Source of the DNA: Rhodocyclaceae bacterium
GTDB lineage: Bacteria > Pseudomonadota > Gammaproteobacteria > Burkholderiales > Rhodocyclaceae
Length of the DNA: 64,000 nucleotides
Assembly: GCA_018261935.1 (NCBI GenBank)
Contig: JAGTRP010000005.1
Span: 62,001-126,000 of the forward strand
Reading direction: 5' to 3'
In this document: positions 50,057 through 59,347 of the stretch, in pieces
How positions within the stretch are numbered: the stretch's first letter is position 1
How the letters are laid out: each line of letters opens with the position of its first letter
Position numbers and translations under genes: made by a program
The notes under the pieces: generated by a model
The model's input: only the letters and a program-made list of their open reading frames with translations
Told to the model about the DNA's origin: nothing
The model's database searches: none

Positions 50057-50177
50057 AAACGCAAACGTCATGCCAATGCGGTTTTTCCCCTGCCGGCAAA
50101 CGACAGCTGCGCCCAGGGGCCGGCCGGATGGCCGGAAATCTGGCTGACTGCCCTAGATCAGGCCCTCGGCGACCGGG

Positions 50178-51926
50178 TCATTTTTCCAGGACATAGGTCC
50201 CGGGCGCCTCCGCCAGGGCCGGGTAGTTGCGAGTGGCCGCAGGATAGGCATCCACCTCTTCGCCGCAGCCTTCCCTGAGCCACTGCACCCAGTCCTCCCA
50301 CCAAGTGCCCTGGCGCTTCTCGGCCCGCCCCTGCCAGTGCTCCCAATGCTCGTTGCGCTCGGGATTGCCGATCCAGTAGGCCCGCTTGGGCGGCTGCACC
50401 GGCGGATTGACGATGCCGAGAATGTGCCCCGACGTGGACAAGGCGAAGCGCATGGGCGCCGCCACGTTGATGGACTTGCGGATGCGGTAGCACTGACGCC
50501 AGGGAGCGATATGGTCGTCCTCGGCGGTGACCGCGTAAAGGGGCTGGGTAATGCGGTCGAGATCGATGGGCTCCCCCGCCAGGACCAGCTTGTCGCGCTT
50601 GATGAGATTGTTTTCCAGATACATCTGGCGCAGGTAATAGGAATGCATGGCCCGGGGCATGCGGGTGCTGTCCATGTTCCAGAACAGCACGTCGAAAGCA
50701 GGCAGGGGCTCTCCCAGCAGATAGCTGCTCACCCAGTAATGCCAGATCAGGGTGTTGGAGCGGAGCATGCGGAAGGACGTAGCCATCTCGCTGCCTTCCA
50801 GATAGCCCTTCTTGGCCATGGAGTCCTCCAGGGCCTCGATGCCGGCTTCGTCGATGAAAACTTCGATATCCCCCGGACGGGAGAAGTCGGTGAGGGTGGT
50901 AAATAGCGTCCAGTGGGCCACCGGCATCTTGTCCGCACCGTAGCGGCGGTTGGCCCAGGCCATGTAGGTGGACGCCAGGGTACCGCCGATGCAATACCCG
51001 GTCAGATGCACCCTCGGCACCTGGCAGAAATCCCGCACCACGTTGACCACCTGATCCACGCCCTCGATGAGGTAGTCCTCGAAGGAGACGTTCGCCATGT
51101 CGGCGGTGGGATTCTTCCAGCTTGTGATGAATACCGAGAACCCCTGGTCGACCAAGTGCTTGACGAGGCTCTTCTTGGCTGTGAGGTCGAGGATATAGAA
51201 CTTGTTGATCCACGGGGTGATGATCACGATGGGAACCGACCGGACCTTGGGGGTCGTCGGAGCATAATGGATCAGCTCCAGCATGGGGTTGCGGAAAATC
51301 ACCTTGCCCGGCGTGGTGGCCAGATCCTGACCTATCTTGAAGGCATCCGGCTCCACCATGAGGATGTTCTTTGCCTGGACATCCCGCATGAAATTCCTGA
51401 ATCCCTGAGCCAGGCTTTCGCCATTGGTCTCGACGAAACGCTTCATGGCCACCGGGTTGAGCCAGAAGAAATTGTTGGGAGCCACCATATTCAGCCACTC
51501 CCGCAGCCAGAAGGCGGAGCGGCGACGCTCCTTGTCGGAGAGGCCCGGGGTCTCGAAGAACATGTCCTCGAGCCGGTGCGTGAAGGCCAGGTACCATTCC
51601 TTGACGATGTCCCAGGTGGCGGCCTCCTTCCACACCGGATCCTTGAAGCGTGCATCGTCGGCGTTGGGCTGGACCACATCCTCCGACGGCTGACCGGCAG
51701 CCCGCAGAAGGACGTGGAGATGGAGGGACAAAAGATCCTCCGAGAGTCCGTTCATGACCCGCGCCAACTCCTGCGGATGCAGGAGCCACGCCATGGCGGC
51801 ATTGACCATGGAAGTCGTAACGCCGAAAGGATCCACCGCCTTGCCGATGGCATGACCGATCTTTTCGAATTGACTCCCCTCTTCCAGATCCACCCCTTTA
51901 CGGATGTGCAAGGACATATCAGACAT
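50178..51926 (-). CDS. phaC: Class I poly(3-hydroxyalkanoate) synthase
   Basis: Polymerises (R)-3-hydroxyacyl-CoA to PHA granules. The 582-residue protein has the lipase-like box GYCIGG with nucleophile C312, and D471 (TAEDDHIAPW) and H501 (SGHILGIVNPP) complete the triad, close to positions in R. eutropha PhaC. The N-terminal domain of about 200 residues is present. No phaA or phaB is adjacent. It is divergent from uspA, sharing a 172-bp region with a candidate PhaR-type site. Confidence 0.96.
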   Translation of the reverse strand: MSDMSLHIRKGVDLEEGSQFEKIGHAIGKAVDPFGVTTSMVNAAMAWLLHPQELARVMNGLSEDLLSLHLHVLLRAAGQPSEDVVQPNADDARFKDPVWKEAATWDIVKEWYLAFTHRLEDMFFETPGLSDKERRRSAFWLREWLNMVAPNNFFWLNPVAMKRFVETNGESLAQGFRNFMRDVQAKNILMVEPDAFKIGQDLATTPGKVIFRNPMLELIHYAPTTPKVRSVPIVIITPWINKFYILDLTAKKSLVKHLVDQGFSVFITSWKNPTADMANVSFEDYLIEGVDQVVNVVRDFCQVPRVHLTGYCIGGTLASTYMAWANRRYGADKMPVAHWTLFTTLTDFSRPGDIEVFIDEAGIEALEDSMAKKGYLEGSEMATSFRMLRSNTLIWHYWVSSYLLGEPLPAFDVLFWNMDSTRMPRAMHSYYLRQMYLENNLIKRDKLVLAGEPIDLDRITQPLYAVTAEDDHIAPWRQCYRIRKSINVAAPMRFALSTSGHILGIVNPPVQPPKRAYWIGNPERNEHWEHWQGRAEKRQGTWWEDWVQWLREGCGEEVDAYPAATRNYPALAEAPGTYVLEK

Positions 51927-52065
51927 GGCACAGCTCCCAAAATAATGAATGCGACATCAAGTTCCAGAGCACTCGGCCCGGATACCCATCCTGGCCCGAA
52001 ATGCCGGCCAGTGCATGGTTTGACTTCGCCTCGACTTAGCGTAGCATGACTCTTAACAAGATTTA

Positions 52066-52079
52066 TTGCAATGCAGCAA
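52066..52079. promoter_or_regulatory. Candidate PhaR-type operator between phaC and uspA
   Basis: TTGCAATGCAGCAA shares 14 consecutive bases (TGCAATGCAGCAAA) with the region upstream of the maoC-pta gene at 57.85 kb. It is close to CTGC-N3-GCAG, reported for PhaR. It sits 20 bp upstream of uspA. Confidence 0.5.
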
Positions 52080-52098
52080 AGCCATTTGAGGAGGAAAG

Positions 52099-52542
52099 AT
52101 GTTTAAACATATCCTGGTCCCCACGGACGGATCCCAACTCTCCCAGGAAAGCGCCCGCCGCGCCGTTTCCTTCGCCAAGGAAGTCGGCGCCAGCATCACC
52201 GCGTTCTTTGCCAAGCCCGAGTATCCGATTGCCTATTTCGGCGAGGGAGCGCTGATCGACCCCACCACGCCGGAGAAATTCGCCGAGCTGGCCGATCAGC
52301 AGGCTGCCGAATACCTGGGTTCGGTGCAGAAAATGTGCGAGGAAGCCGGCGTCCAGTGCAACACCGTTTCCACCACCAGCGATGTGCCCTACGAGGCCGT
52401 CATCGAGGCGGCCGACAAGGCCGGCTGCGACCTCATCTTCATGGCTTCCCACGGCCGGCGCGGTATCAGCGGCTTTCTGCTCGGAAGCGAGACCAACAAG
52501 GTATTGACCCACTCCCGGATCCCGGTCCTGGTCTACCGCTAA
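52099..52542 (+). CDS. Universal stress protein (UspA family)
   Basis: A 147-residue Usp domain with the opening MFKHILVPTDGSQLSQESAR and the ASHGRRGISGFLLGSET loop near the end. GAGGAGG lies 8 nt upstream of its ATG. It is divergent from phaC and overlaps the convergent hoxW stop by 4 bp. Usp genes beside PHA and hydrogenase genes suggest a low-oxygen or starvation role, by context only. Confidence 0.92.
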   Translation: MFKHILVPTDGSQLSQESARRAVSFAKEVGASITAFFAKPEYPIAYFGEGALIDPTTPEKFAELADQQAAEYLGSVQKMCEEAGVQCNTVSTTSDVPYEAVIEAADKAGCDLIFMASHGRRGISGFLLGSETNKVLTHSRIPVLVYR

Positions 52543-53033
52543 GCGTTTTCCGGCAACTGGCCCCAGGCTCCGGCGCTGGGGTCCCGGGCCAGCGCTCCCA
52601 GGAAATCCGCTGCCGCCTCGAGATAACCGGCCGCCTCCGGCGTCAGCCCGGCCCCCAGTTCGAAGGACTCCCCCCGAACACACAGGACAAAGGCCGGCGG
52701 CGGCTCGCAGCCCAGGGCTTGCCGGGACACCTGCAGGACGGCCTCCGGCTCCAGGGCATGGGTGGTATGGCCGTAGCCTGCCGCCGGGCTGATCCTGCGG
52801 AAGCTGTAAGGCGCCGGCGTACCGGTGCCGGCGTCGATGAACAGGGCCAGCGCCCTGCCCTGCAGGTCGAGGGCATGCTCGATCTGCAACTGGAAATCCT
52901 CGATCACCTCGAACTCCGACTCCCGGCCCAGCTTCTCCAGCTGGGCCGCAAAGCGGTCGGCGAGCATCGGACCCAGGGCGTCGTCGCCGCGGCTCGGGTT
53001 GCCGACGGCGAACACCACGACCGGGGCCGTCAT
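52539..53033 (-). CDS. hoxW: Hydrogenase maturation endopeptidase HoxW/HyaD type
   Basis: A 164-residue nickel-dependent protease that removes the C-terminal extension of HoxH after Ni insertion. It has the typical start VVFAVGNPSRGDDALGPMLA with the metal-binding Asp and a downstream Asp in LFIDAGTGTP. It overlaps the hoxH stop by 4 bp. Its substrate is encoded directly upstream. Confidence 0.92.
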   Translation of the reverse strand: MTAPVVVFAVGNPSRGDDALGPMLADRFAAQLEKLGRESEFEVIEDFQLQIEHALDLQGRALALFIDAGTGTPAPYSFRRISPAAGYGHTTHALEPEAVLQVSRQALGCEPPPAFVLCVRGESFELGAGLTPEAAGYLEAAADFLGALARDPSAGAWGQLPENA

Positions 53034-54493
53034 TCGCGCGAAAGGGCGTGGACGATGCTGCCGTCCGGGTCCACCAGCTCTACCGTCAGCGGCATCTTGC
53101 CGAGGGCATGGGTCGCGCAGGAGAGGCAGGGATCGAAGGCCCGGATGGCGACTTCGATATGGTTCAGGAGCCCCTCGGTCACCTCGCGGCCACTCAGGTA
53201 GCGCTTGGCCACGTGGCGAACCGCCTCGTTCATGGCCTGGTTGTTGTTGGTGGTGGAGACGATGAGGTTGGCCATGGTGATCAGGTCGTCCTCATTCACC
53301 CGGTAATGGTGGAATAAAGTGCCCCGGGGAGCCTCGATGACGCCCACCCCTTCCAACTGGCGCTCGCCGGAGGTCATGAGGTCGGTACCGAGGATGTCGT
53401 CGTCGTGGAGGAGCTCCTTGATGGCCTCGGCGGCATAGAGCATCTCGATCATCCGCGTCCAGTGGTTGGCCAGGGGCGCGTGCATGGGACTGCCGCCGGC
53501 GTAGTCGACGAATTCCCGGCGCTCGTGCTCGGCCAGGGGAGTCGAAATCTGATCGCAGTTCTGCACCCGGGCCAGGGGCCCCACCTTGTACCAGCCTTCT
53601 TCCTGTCCAAGGGACCGGATGTAGGGAAACTTCATATAGCTCCAGGGCTTGACCGCTTCGGCGATGTGGCGGTCGTATTCCTGGTAATCGATACCGTCGA
53701 AAATGATATTGCCGTCATCGTCCCGGGCCCGCAGGGCGCCGTGGTAGAAGTCCATGTCGCCGTTATTGCCCGCCAGCGACATGAAATTGGAGCGGAAAAT
53801 TCCGAAGCTGTTGTAGAGGCCCGGGTCCTGGGTATGGATCTTCTGTATGAGATGCACGGCATCCCGGGACCAGCCGATGATCTGGTAGATGTCCTTCAGA
53901 AGCTCGTCCCGTTCGGCCAGGGTCAGGGCCTTGTTGACCCCGCCCGGCACCGAGCCGGTGCCATGGACCCGCTTGCCGGCGGTCATGCGGATCACCTCCT
54001 GCCCGTATTTCCGCAGGAGAATCCCCTGCTTGGCGAGGTCCGGGTAGGCCGCCGCGATGCCGACGATGTTGCGGCGGGTAGGCTCGCTGTCGAAGCCGAA
54101 GAGCAGATCCGGGGTGGAGAGATGGAAGAAATGCAGGGCATGGGATTGCAGCATCTGCCCGTAGTGCATGAGCCGGCGCAGTTTTTCGGCGGTCGGGGTG
54201 ATCTTCCTGGCCCCGACGATGATGTCCATGGCCTTGGAAGCGGCCAGGTGGTGGGACACCGGGCAGATGCCGCAGAGTCGCTGCACGGCCACCGGCACCT
54301 CCCAGTAGGGACGGCCCTGGATGAATTTTTCGAAGCCCCGGAATTCGACGATGTGCAGGCGCACCTGGTGCACCTTGTTGTGGTCGTCCAGGAGGAGCGT
54401 CACCTTGCCGTGGCCTTCCACCCGGGACACCGGATCGATGGAGACCCGACGCAGATTTTCCGGGTGCTCGGCAGTTTCAAGATTGTAGGTCAT
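53030..54493 (-). CDS. hoxH: NAD-reducing [NiFe] hydrogenase large subunit
   Basis: Holds the NiFe centre of a bidirectional soluble hydrogenase. The 487-residue protein has the L1 motif [11 protein letters not shown] (C74, C77) and the L2 motif DPCLSCATH (C456, C459). A 25-residue C-terminal peptide after H462 is the expected HoxW cleavage product. The ATG at 54493 is chosen by alignment over an upstream start at 54529. It follows hoxY by 13 bp. Confidence 0.96.
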   Translation of the reverse strand: MTYNLETAEHPENLRRVSIDPVSRVEGHGKVTLLLDDHNKVHQVRLHIVEFRGFEKFIQGRPYWEVPVAVQRLCGICPVSHHLAASKAMDIIVGARKITPTAEKLRRLMHYGQMLQSHALHFFHLSTPDLLFGFDSEPTRRNIVGIAAAYPDLAKQGILLRKYGQEVIRMTAGKRVHGTGSVPGGVNKALTLAERDELLKDIYQIIGWSRDAVHLIQKIHTQDPGLYNSFGIFRSNFMSLAGNNGDMDFYHGALRARDDDGNIIFDGIDYQEYDRHIAEAVKPWSYMKFPYIRSLGQEEGWYKVGPLARVQNCDQISTPLAEHERREFVDYAGGSPMHAPLANHWTRMIEMLYAAEAIKELLHDDDILGTDLMTSGERQLEGVGVIEAPRGTLFHHYRVNEDDLITMANLIVSTTNNNQAMNEAVRHVAKRYLSGREVTEGLLNHIEVAIRAFDPCLSCATHALGKMPLTVELVDPDGSIVHALSRE

Positions 54494-54506
54494 GGGCTTC
54501 CCTTGA

Positions 54507-55061
54507 TCAGTCGTAACGCAGCAGGCCATGGCCCAGCTCGGGCTCGCGGCCGGCCAGCAGGTCGGTCAGGAATTTCCAGATGGCGTCCCCCGAGGGCGGA
54601 CAGCCGGGAATGGTGTAATCCACCTTCACCACCTCGTGGATGGGATGCACCTTGTTGAGGGGCAAGGGCAGTTCCGGGTCGTTGGGGATGAGGCCGTTCG
54701 CCAGCCCCGGGCCGGTGTGATAGACCTCCTCCAGAACCACCGGCAGGGGAAACTGGTTGCGATAGACCGGGATGTTGCCGTTGTAGGCGCAGGCGCCGAT
54801 GGCGATCAGGACCTTGCAGTTCTTGCGGTACTCCCGCAGCACATGCACGTTCTCGGCGTTGCACACTCCACCTTCGATGATGCCGATGTCGCAGTCGGGG
54901 CTCACTTCCTTGATGTCGGTGAGGGGCGAGCGGTCGAACTCGATGTATTCCAACAGGGTGAGCAAGCGCTCGTCGATGTCGAGAAATGAAGTGTGGCATC
55001 CGAAGCAGCCAGCCAGGGAGGCGGTGGCCACCTTGAGCTTTTTCTTCACGGGCGTATCCAT
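54507..55061 (-). CDS. hoxY: NAD-reducing hydrogenase small subunit
   Basis: A 184-residue small subunit with the proximal [4Fe-4S] ligands in SLAGCFGCHTSF, in GGVCNAEN, in AIGACAYNGN and in TIPGCPPSGD. There is no Tat signal, so the enzyme is cytoplasmic. It starts 1 bp after hoxU. Confidence 0.95.
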   Translation of the reverse strand: MDTPVKKKLKVATASLAGCFGCHTSFLDIDERLLTLLEYIEFDRSPLTDIKEVSPDCDIGIIEGGVCNAENVHVLREYRKNCKVLIAIGACAYNGNIPVYRNQFPLPVVLEEVYHTGPGLANGLIPNDPELPLPLNKVHPIHEVVKVDYTIPGCPPSGDAIWKFLTDLLAGREPELGHGLLRYD

Positions 55062-55062
55062 G

Positions 55063-55773
55063 TCAGCGCTCCTTCGCGGGGGTGTCGGGCACTTCCGAAA
55101 TCGGCTTCTTGTCGTAAGTGCGCTCGCCGATGGGGGTCTTGAAGGCTGTACGTTTCTTCAGGATCACCCCCACCGGGCAGACCTGGGCTGCCTTGTCGGT
55201 GACGGCCATATCCGTATCGGCCAGCTTGCCGGACTTGGAATTGACGATGAGGCGGCTCTTGATGCCACGCCCGGAGAGCCCGAACACGTTCTTGCCGTCC
55301 ACATCCCGGCTCGCCTGGACGCACAGGGAACAGAGGATGCAGCGGTTGAAGTCCAGCCAGATGTCGGGGTGGGAGGCATCCACCCGCCGGATCGGGAAGA
55401 AATGGTCGAACTGGGGCGACATGAAGCCCAGGTGGTAGGCGGTGGCCTGCAGCTTGCAGTTGCCGCTCACTTCGCAGGTCGGGCACAGGTGGTTGCCTTC
55501 CACAAACAGCATGTGGATCAGCGCTCGGCGCTGGGAGTTGATCTCCTCCGTATCGCTCTCCACCACCATGCCGGCGGCGGCCCGCATGGTGCAGGACGAC
55601 GTTTCCCGGCCATTGATTTTGACGGTGCACAGCTTGCAGGAGCCATGGGGCTTGAGTTCCGGCAGGTAGCAAAGATGCGGGATGTAGACCCCGGCATCGG
55701 TCGCCGCCTGCATGATGGTCTGCCCTTCCGTGAAGGAGATGGTCTTGCCGTCCAGGGTAAAGGTATCGCTCAT
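55063..55773 (-). CDS. hoxU: NAD-reducing hydrogenase diaphorase subunit HoxU (NuoG-like)
   Basis: A 236-residue iron-sulfur subunit joining the diaphorase and hydrogenase halves. It has an N-terminal [2Fe-2S] domain (HLCYLPELKPHGSCKLCTV then C), a His/Cys-ligated cluster (HLCPTCEVSGNC) and a C-terminal [4Fe-4S] pair (NRCILCSLCVQASRD, AAQVCPVG). The start is the ATG at 55773, 2 bp after the hoxF stop. Confidence 0.94.
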   Translation of the reverse strand: MSDTFTLDGKTISFTEGQTIMQAATDAGVYIPHLCYLPELKPHGSCKLCTVKINGRETSSCTMRAAAGMVVESDTEEINSQRRALIHMLFVEGNHLCPTCEVSGNCKLQATAYHLGFMSPQFDHFFPIRRVDASHPDIWLDFNRCILCSLCVQASRDVDGKNVFGLSGRGIKSRLIVNSKSGKLADTDMAVTDKAAQVCPVGVILKKRTAFKTPIGERTYDKKPISEVPDTPAKER

Positions 55774-55775
55774 GC

Positions 55776-57602
55776 TCAGCCCTCTCCGAATTCCGTTTTG
55801 AAGTGGGCGCCGGAATCCTGGCGCCCGGTCATTTGCCGTGCCTCGGCCAGGGCCATGTCGAGGTCGAAGGCCGGCATGAAATCCTGGCGTCTCAGACGCT
55901 GGTCGTAGGCCGGCCGGAACTTGGCGACGGTATCCAGCACCGGATTGCAGGCCGTATGGCCGAGGCCGCAATGGCTCGTCGCCTTCAGCAACTGGTTGAG
56001 CTGCTCGATTTCGGCGAAGTCGAAGCGGGAACCGAGGCCCTTGTGTAGCTTGTCCATCATGTTTTTCAGGAGGGAGGTACCGACCCGGCAGGGGGTGCAG
56101 AAGCCGCAGCTCTCGTGCTGGAAGAAATGGACGAAATTGCGCGCCACTTCGAACATGTCCCGGCTCTGGTCAAAGACCATGAAGGCACCGGCGGTGGGGA
56201 TATCCTCGAAGCCGATGCGGCGGTCGAATTCGCCGGCCCCGACGCAGACCCCCGAAGGCCCGCTGACCTGTACCGCCTGGGTATCCCGGGCGCCGCAGTC
56301 CTCCAGAACCTGCCGGACGGTGACGCCGAAGGGGTATTCATAGAGCCCCGGCCGCTCACAGTCGCCGGAAACCGACAGGATCTTGGTGCCGGCCGACTGC
56401 TTGGTGCCGATGCTGGCGTACCAATCGCCGCCGTGGACGGCAATCAGGGCCGCCGCAGCGAAAGTTTCCACATTGTTCACGATGGTCGGCTGGTCCTGGT
56501 AACCGTTGGTCACCGGGAAGGGCGGGCGGTTGCGCGGCGTCCCCCGCTTACCCTCCAGGGATTCGATGAGGGCGGATTCCTCGCCGCAGATGTAGGCACC
56601 GGCCCCGAGATGGATCTCGATATCGAAATCGGCACCAGGGACGCCCAGGATGCCCTTCCCCAGCAGCCCTTCCTGGCGTCGCCGCTCCAGTACCCCATTC
56701 AGGGAATCCAGGAGATGGCGGTATTCGCCCCGCAGGTAGAGAAAGCCCCGGGTGGCGCCCACGGCGTAGGCGGCGACCGTCATGCCCTCGAAGACCAGGT
56801 CGGCATGGGAGGCAAGAAGGACCCGGTCCTTGAAGGTACCAGGTTCCCCTTCATCGGCGTTGCAAACGACGATGCGCTGCTGGCCGGCTTTCAAGGGAGC
56901 ATTGCGGCAGGCTTCCCATTTGAGGCCGGTGGTGAATCCGGCGCCACCCCGGCCCCGCAGGTTGGAGCGCTTGATTTCTTCCAGCATGGCGGCGGGGGCC
57001 CGGCCCCAGGCCGCCCGCAGGGCATCCCCCGGCTTCAGGGCATGGCCGAGCATGATGTCCGCCCGCCGGACGTTGTCTTCCACCTTGAAATAGTCGGCCG
57101 GCCACTGGGCCAGGGGCACCTTGCCGCGCACCAGGTCGACGATTTCATCGACCCGGGCCTCGGATAGCCGGGTAACGGCGTAGTTGTTCACCAGCAGGGC
57201 CGGCCCCTGGTCGCCCATCCCTGTGTCGGAAGTGGTGTCCACGCTGACCAGGCCGTCTTCCGAGACCTTGCCCGGCTCGACCCACAGGCTCTGGCAAAGG
57301 CGGTCCAGGAGCGCCATGTTACCGAGCATGCGGTCGGTGATGTTGTCGGAAACCAGGATGCGGTACAGGCCGCGGGGCTGGGTATAAAAGAAGGAGTAGA
57401 AATGGGCCACCCCTTCGATGCTGGTTCTCGGGACGCCCAGGAGTTCCTGGGTGCGGTCAATGGCTTCCGGAGGCAGCCAGTCGCAGGTCTCCTGCACTTC
57501 TCTCAAAATCTGCACCATGCAGGTCGGATCATGCCGCCAGCGGGCAACGACCCGGTCGACCACGCCGGTAATGCCTTCCGGTTGGATGGAGTTGGTATTC
57601 AA
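55776..57602 (-). CDS. hoxF: NAD-reducing hydrogenase diaphorase subunit HoxF
   Basis: FMN- and NAD-binding subunit (608 residues) transferring electrons from H2 oxidation to NAD+. It has a NuoE-like N-terminal domain (about 1-150), then the NuoF-like part with RGRGGAGFTTGLKWE, CNADEGEPGTFKDR, GAGAYICGEESALIESLEGK and the cluster motif ESCGFCTPCRVG. The NuoE-like domain lacks the four cluster cysteines. TTG at 57602 is taken as start because GGAGGT lies 5 nt before it; an upstream ATG at 57635 precedes that site and is disfavoured. It is the first gene of hoxFUYHW. Confidence 0.93.
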   Translation of the reverse strand: MNTNSIQPEGITGVVDRVVARWRHDPTCMVQILREVQETCDWLPPEAIDRTQELLGVPRTSIEGVAHFYSFFYTQPRGLYRILVSDNITDRMLGNMALLDRLCQSLWVEPGKVSEDGLVSVDTTSDTGMGDQGPALLVNNYAVTRLSEARVDEIVDLVRGKVPLAQWPADYFKVEDNVRRADIMLGHALKPGDALRAAWGRAPAAMLEEIKRSNLRGRGGAGFTTGLKWEACRNAPLKAGQQRIVVCNADEGEPGTFKDRVLLASHADLVFEGMTVAAYAVGATRGFLYLRGEYRHLLDSLNGVLERRRQEGLLGKGILGVPGADFDIEIHLGAGAYICGEESALIESLEGKRGTPRNRPPFPVTNGYQDQPTIVNNVETFAAAALIAVHGGDWYASIGTKQSAGTKILSVSGDCERPGLYEYPFGVTVRQVLEDCGARDTQAVQVSGPSGVCVGAGEFDRRIGFEDIPTAGAFMVFDQSRDMFEVARNFVHFFQHESCGFCTPCRVGTSLLKNMMDKLHKGLGSRFDFAEIEQLNQLLKATSHCGLGHTACNPVLDTVAKFRPAYDQRLRRQDFMPAFDLDMALAEARQMTGRQDSGAHFKTEFGEG

Positions 57603-57850
57603 GAAGCACCTCCGCGGGAAACGATGAACAACCAATTTGTCATTCCCCCAATTCTAATGGGGGTTTTACTACCCGACGACATTGCTGCCGTCATCAATGG
57701 AACCCGGAATATGAAGCAACTTCTGCCTGGCGCTTTCGCATGCCAGCTTGCCGACGCCCCTCGGCTTCTGGGCGGCCCCATGTTTCGCCACGCTGATAAC
57801 GCCCTTGACAACGCACCGAAGTCAACAATACTGACATGGCTGACATGGTA
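57603..57850. other. Upstream region of hoxF and maoC-pta
   Basis: This divergent gap (322 bp in all, to 57924) holds the hoxF ribosome site and no convincing gene. Short frames inside lack similarity and ribosome sites. I found neither a good sigma-54 nor an FNR element for hoxF. TTGACA at 57805-57810 is a possible -35 for the plus strand without a good -10. Confidence 0.5.
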
Positions 57851-57865
57851 TGCTGCAATGCAGCA
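57851..57865. promoter_or_regulatory. Perfect palindrome TGCTGCAATGCAGCA, candidate PhaR operator
   Basis: It contains CTGC-AAT-GCAG, the PhaR-type pattern, and overlaps the -35/spacer region of a promoter whose -10 would be TATACT at 57872-57877, upstream of maoC-pta. That position fits a repressor. A 6-bp stem (CGGCTA/TAGCCG, 57868-57884) overlaps the -10. Confidence 0.6.
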
Positions 57866-57924
57866 AACGGCTATACTGTAGCCGATTAGACACGGTATTC
57901 GCAAAATGTTTTGGGGAACATGGC

Positions 57925-59346
57925 ATGGACGAATCAACCACTCAGCAGCACTATCTCGCCAACAAGACCTACGATGAAATTCGTGTCGGCGACTCTTCAT
58001 TCCTGACGCGCACCCTCAAACCGGAGGACATCAAGCTGTTCGCCATCATGACCGGCGACGTGAACCCGGCGGTGGTCGATCCGGAATTCTCGGAAAGCGG
58101 CATGTTCCGCGAAGTGATCGCCCACGGCATGTGGAGCGGCTCCCTCATTTCCACCGTTCTCGGCACGCAATTTCCGGGGCCCGGCACCATCCTGGTGGAC
58201 CAGACCCTGCACTTCGCCCGTCCTGTCACCCTGGGCGATACGATTACCATCACGGTCACTGCCAAGCAGAAGTTCGACCACAACAAGCATGTCATTTTCG
58301 ACTGCGTCTGCGTCAACCAGGATGGCCTACAGGTGGTGCGGGGCACTGCCGAGGTACTGGCTCCGACCGAAAAGGTCGAGCACCTGCTGCAGGCGCACCT
58401 GCCGGAAATACGCATCGACGACAAATACGAACGCTACCAGCGGCTCCTCGCCAGAGTCCGCGGACTGGAGCCCATCCCGACCGCCGTGGCCCACCCCTGC
58501 GACTATGAATCCCTGAAGGGAGCGGTGCTGGCCTTCCAGGAAGGCATCATCGAGCCCATCCTGGTGGGTCCGGAATCCAAGATCCGCTCAGTGGCGGAAG
58601 AGAACGGCATCGACCTTTCCGGCATCCGCATCGTCAATGCCAACCACAGCCATGATTCGGCGGCGATTGCCGTCTCCCTGGTCCGGAACGGCGACGCCGA
58701 GGCCTTGATGAAGGGCAGCCTCCATACCGATGAGCTGATGGGAGAAGTGGTCTCCCGGGCCAGCGGCCTGCGCACCTCCCGGCGCATCAGCCACGTCTTC
58801 CTCATGGATGTGCCGACCTACCACCGGCCGCTCCTCATCACCGACGCCGCCATCAATATCGCCCCCACCCTGGAAGAGAAGGTGGACATCATCCAGAACG
58901 CCATCGACCTGGCTCACGTCATCGGCATCCCCGAGCCCAAGGTGGCCATCCTGTCGGCAGTGGAGACGGTCAACCCGAAGATCCAGTCCACCCTCGACGC
59001 TGCGGCCCTCTGCAAGATGGCCGACCGGGGCCAGATCAAGGGGGGCATCCTGGATGGCCCGCTGGCCTTCGACAACGCCGTCTCCATCGTCGCCGCCAAG
59101 ACCAAGGGCATCAAATCGGCGGTGGCCGGCCACGCGGAAATCCTGGTGGTGCCCGATCTCGAGTCCGGCAACATGCTGGCCAAGCAGCTCGAATACCTGG
59201 CCAACGCCCTGACCGCCGGCATCGTCCTCGGCGCCCGGGTGCCCATCGTCCTCACCAGCCGCGCCGACAGCGCCGAGACCCGTACCGCCTCCTGCGTCAT
59301 CGCCGCCCTGATGGCCCACGCCAACCGTTCCAAGGCGGGGGCTTGA
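57925..59346 (+). CDS. MaoC-like hydratase/phosphate acetyltransferase fusion
   Basis: A 473-residue two-domain protein. The N-terminal MaoC/R-hydratase domain (about 1-150) has AHGMWSGSLISTVLG. The C-terminal phosphate acetyl/butyryltransferase domain (about 165-473) has KGGILDGPLAFDNAVS and ADSAETRTASCV. The Pta half turns acetyl-CoA and phosphate into acetyl phosphate for AckA, encoded 1 bp downstream. The hydratase motif D-x4-H reads GDVNPAV, with Val50 where the catalytic His is expected, so hydratase activity is doubtful. GGGGAA lies 7 nt upstream of the ATG at 57925. Confidence 0.9.
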   Translation: MDESTTQQHYLANKTYDEIRVGDSSFLTRTLKPEDIKLFAIMTGDVNPAVVDPEFSESGMFREVIAHGMWSGSLISTVLGTQFPGPGTILVDQTLHFARPVTLGDTITITVTAKQKFDHNKHVIFDCVCVNQDGLQVVRGTAEVLAPTEKVEHLLQAHLPEIRIDDKYERYQRLLARVRGLEPIPTAVAHPCDYESLKGAVLAFQEGIIEPILVGPESKIRSVAEENGIDLSGIRIVNANHSHDSAAIAVSLVRNGDAEALMKGSLHTDELMGEVVSRASGLRTSRRISHVFLMDVPTYHRPLLITDAAINIAPTLEEKVDIIQNAIDLAHVIGIPEPKVAILSAVETVNPKIQSTLDAAALCKMADRGQIKGGILDGPLAFDNAVSIVAAKTKGIKSAVAGHAEILVVPDLESGNMLAKQLEYLANALTAGIVLGARVPIVLTSRADSAETRTASCVIAALMAHANRSKAGA

Positions 59347-59347
59347 T

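Noticed and set aside
57402-57881. Plus-strand frame between hoxF and maoC-pta
   Set aside because: It overlaps the start of hoxF and the promoter palindrome and lacks protein-like composition.
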